In this document: positions 63,189-64,000 of the stretch, in pieces
Layout of the letters: every line of letters begins with the position of its first letter
Numbering within the stretch: position 1 is the first letter of the stretch
From: Paracoccaceae bacterium
GTDB lineage: Bacteria; Pseudomonadota; Alphaproteobacteria; Rhodobacterales; Rhodobacteraceae
DNA length: 64,000 nt
Direction: 5' to 3'
NCBI GenBank assembly: GCA_020832445.1
Contig: JAFIEO010000039.1
Coordinates: forward strand, 62,001-126,000
Translations under genes and position numbers: made by a program
Notes under the pieces: model-generated
Databases searched by the model: none
The model's input: only the letters and a program-made list of their open reading frames with translations
Told to the model about the DNA's origin: nothing

Positions 63189-64000
63189 ATGAATGACGCT
63201 GCAACCGGACCTGCCAAAGACAAGCCATGGCTGTTTCGCACTTATGCGGGCCATTCCACGGCCAAAGCCTCGAACGAACTGTATCGCATGAACCTGTCCA
63301 AGGGGCAGACGGGGCTTTCAGTGGCGTTCGATCTGCCCACGCAAACGGGCTATGACAGCGATCATGAACTGGCGCGCGGCGAAGTGGGCAAGGTCGGTGT
63401 GCCGGTCTGCCATCTGGGCGATATGCGCATGCTGTTCGACCAGATTCCGCTGGAGCAGATGAACACGTCGATGACGATCAACGCGACCGCGCCGTGGTTG
63501 CTGGCACTGTATATTGCTGCGGCGCAGGAACAGGGCGCAGATGTGACCAAGCTGAACGGCACGGTTCAGAATGACCTGATCAAGGAATACCTGTCGCGCG
63601 GCACCTATATCTGCCCGCCCGAACCCAGCCTGCGCATGATCACCGATGTTGCGGCCTATACGCGTGAATACCTGCCCAAATGGAACCCGATGAATGTGTG
63701 TTCCTACCATTTGCAGGAAGCGGGCGCGACACCCCAGCAGGAGCTGGCCTTCGCGCTGGCCACGGCCTGCGCGGTGCTGGATGACCTGAAAACCAAAGTG
63801 CCGGCTGAACATTTCCCTGTCATGGTCGGGCGGATCAGTTTCTTTGTAAACGCCGGCATCCGTTTTGTGACCGAACTGTGCAAGATGCGCGCCTTCGTCG
63901 AGTTGTGGGACGAGATTTGCCGCACCCGTTACGGGGTCGAGGATGCGAAATACCGCCGCTTTCGGTATGGCGTGCAGGTCAACAGTCTTGGGTTGACCGA
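63189..64000 (+). CDS. ecm: Ethylmalonyl-CoA mutase, N-terminal part
   Basis: The first 270 residues of a coenzyme-B12-dependent mutase; the gene runs past the end of the window. The N-terminus KPWLFRTYAGHSTAKASNELYRMN and AFDLPTQTGYDSDHELARGEVGKVGVP, then the dimer/substrate block MNTSMTINATAPWLLALY and TVQNDLIKEYLSRGTYICPP, place it in the ethylmalonyl-CoA mutase (MeaA/Ecm) clade rather than methylmalonyl-CoA mutase. It converts ethylmalonyl-CoA to methylsuccinyl-CoA in the ethylmalonyl-CoA pathway for acetyl-CoA assimilation. The start at 63189 follows AAG-rich sequence with no strong ribosome-binding site. Confidence 0.95.
   Translation, partial: MNDAATGPAKDKPWLFRTYAGHSTAKASNELYRMNLSKGQTGLSVAFDLPTQTGYDSDHELARGEVGKVGVPVCHLGDMRMLFDQIPLEQMNTSMTINATAPWLLALYIAAAQEQGADVTKLNGTVQNDLIKEYLSRGTYICPPEPSLRMITDVAAYTREYLPKWNPMNVCSYHLQEAGATPQQELAFALATACAVLDDLKTKVPAEHFPVMVGRISFFVNAGIRFVTELCKMRAFVELWDEICRTRYGVEDAKYRRFRYGVQVNSLGLT

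Overview
The window looks like chromosome from a member of the Rhodobacteraceae (Alphaproteobacteria). The evidence is established knowledge of the family applied to what is visible: a trgA-trgB tellurite-resistance pair, TRAP and liv transporters, a pyruvate dehydrogenase E1-beta that carries its own lipoyl domain, a Kdo-type capsule module (KpsC/KpsS), ethylmalonyl-CoA mutase, and the small periplasmic and Hint-domain proteins common in this family. A glucosylglycerol-phosphate synthase module and a BCCT betaine-type transporter suggest a salt-adapted marine or saline-lake organism; that is inference. I see no rRNA, prophage, CRISPR array or intact insertion sequence.

Layout. 1-5 kb: the end of an amino-acid ABC transporter ATPase, hemP with a palindromic promoter, a divergent GAPDH, a cold-shock gene, and a two-gene glucosylglycerol operon (HAD phosphatase then GgpS). 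5-11.8 kb (mostly minus strand): a glycosyltransferase, a Kdo transferase paralogue, copy 1 of a 106-bp repeat, a DctPQM TRAP transporter and a DMT exporter. 11.8-16.4 kb: capsule genes kpsC, an export lipoprotein and kpsS. 16.5-24.4 kb: ribE-scpA-scpB, fabI-gpt, pdxH, a double cold-shock protein with a DUF192 protein, tRNA-Pro, pabB-pabC and an IMPACT-family protein. 24.9-25.5 kb is a gene-poor gap. 25.5-35 kb: a ubiquinone hydroxylase, a HAD nucleotidase, tRNA-Gly, ssb, a lytic transglycosylase, a class V aminotransferase, and photolyase, cfa, trgA and trgB.

35-44 kb (minus): a complete liv-type branched-chain amino-acid ABC operon ending in a MobA-like nucleotidyltransferase, then guaA with an ABM protein, and a glycerate 2-kinase. 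44-48 kb (plus): fabG, acpP, fabF and mltG, a fatty-acid synthesis cluster with a cell-wall enzyme attached. 48-52 kb (minus): the pyruvate dehydrogenase operon pdhA-pdhB-pdhC. 52-57 kb: a tandem universal stress protein, a Hint-domain protein, a DUF2147 protein, copy 2 of the 106-bp repeat, and a BCCT transporter with a universal stress protein. 57-64 kb: an SDR without the usual catalytic pair, a small periplasmic protein whose gene overlaps the convergent ppx gene, serS, a short ORF, a TfoX C-terminal-domain protein, a lytic transglycosylase lipoprotein, and the start of ethylmalonyl-CoA mutase.

Most of the window is ordinary housekeeping and transport. The observations most worth following are the split phosphatase/synthase pair for glucosylglycerol, the 106-bp repeat with inverted ends that supplies a stop codon, the Hint protein lacking its conserved histidine, the SDR lacking Tyr/Lys, the overlapping convergent genes near 58.5 kb, and the palindrome at the hemP promoter. 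I did not find a clearly new multi-gene system.
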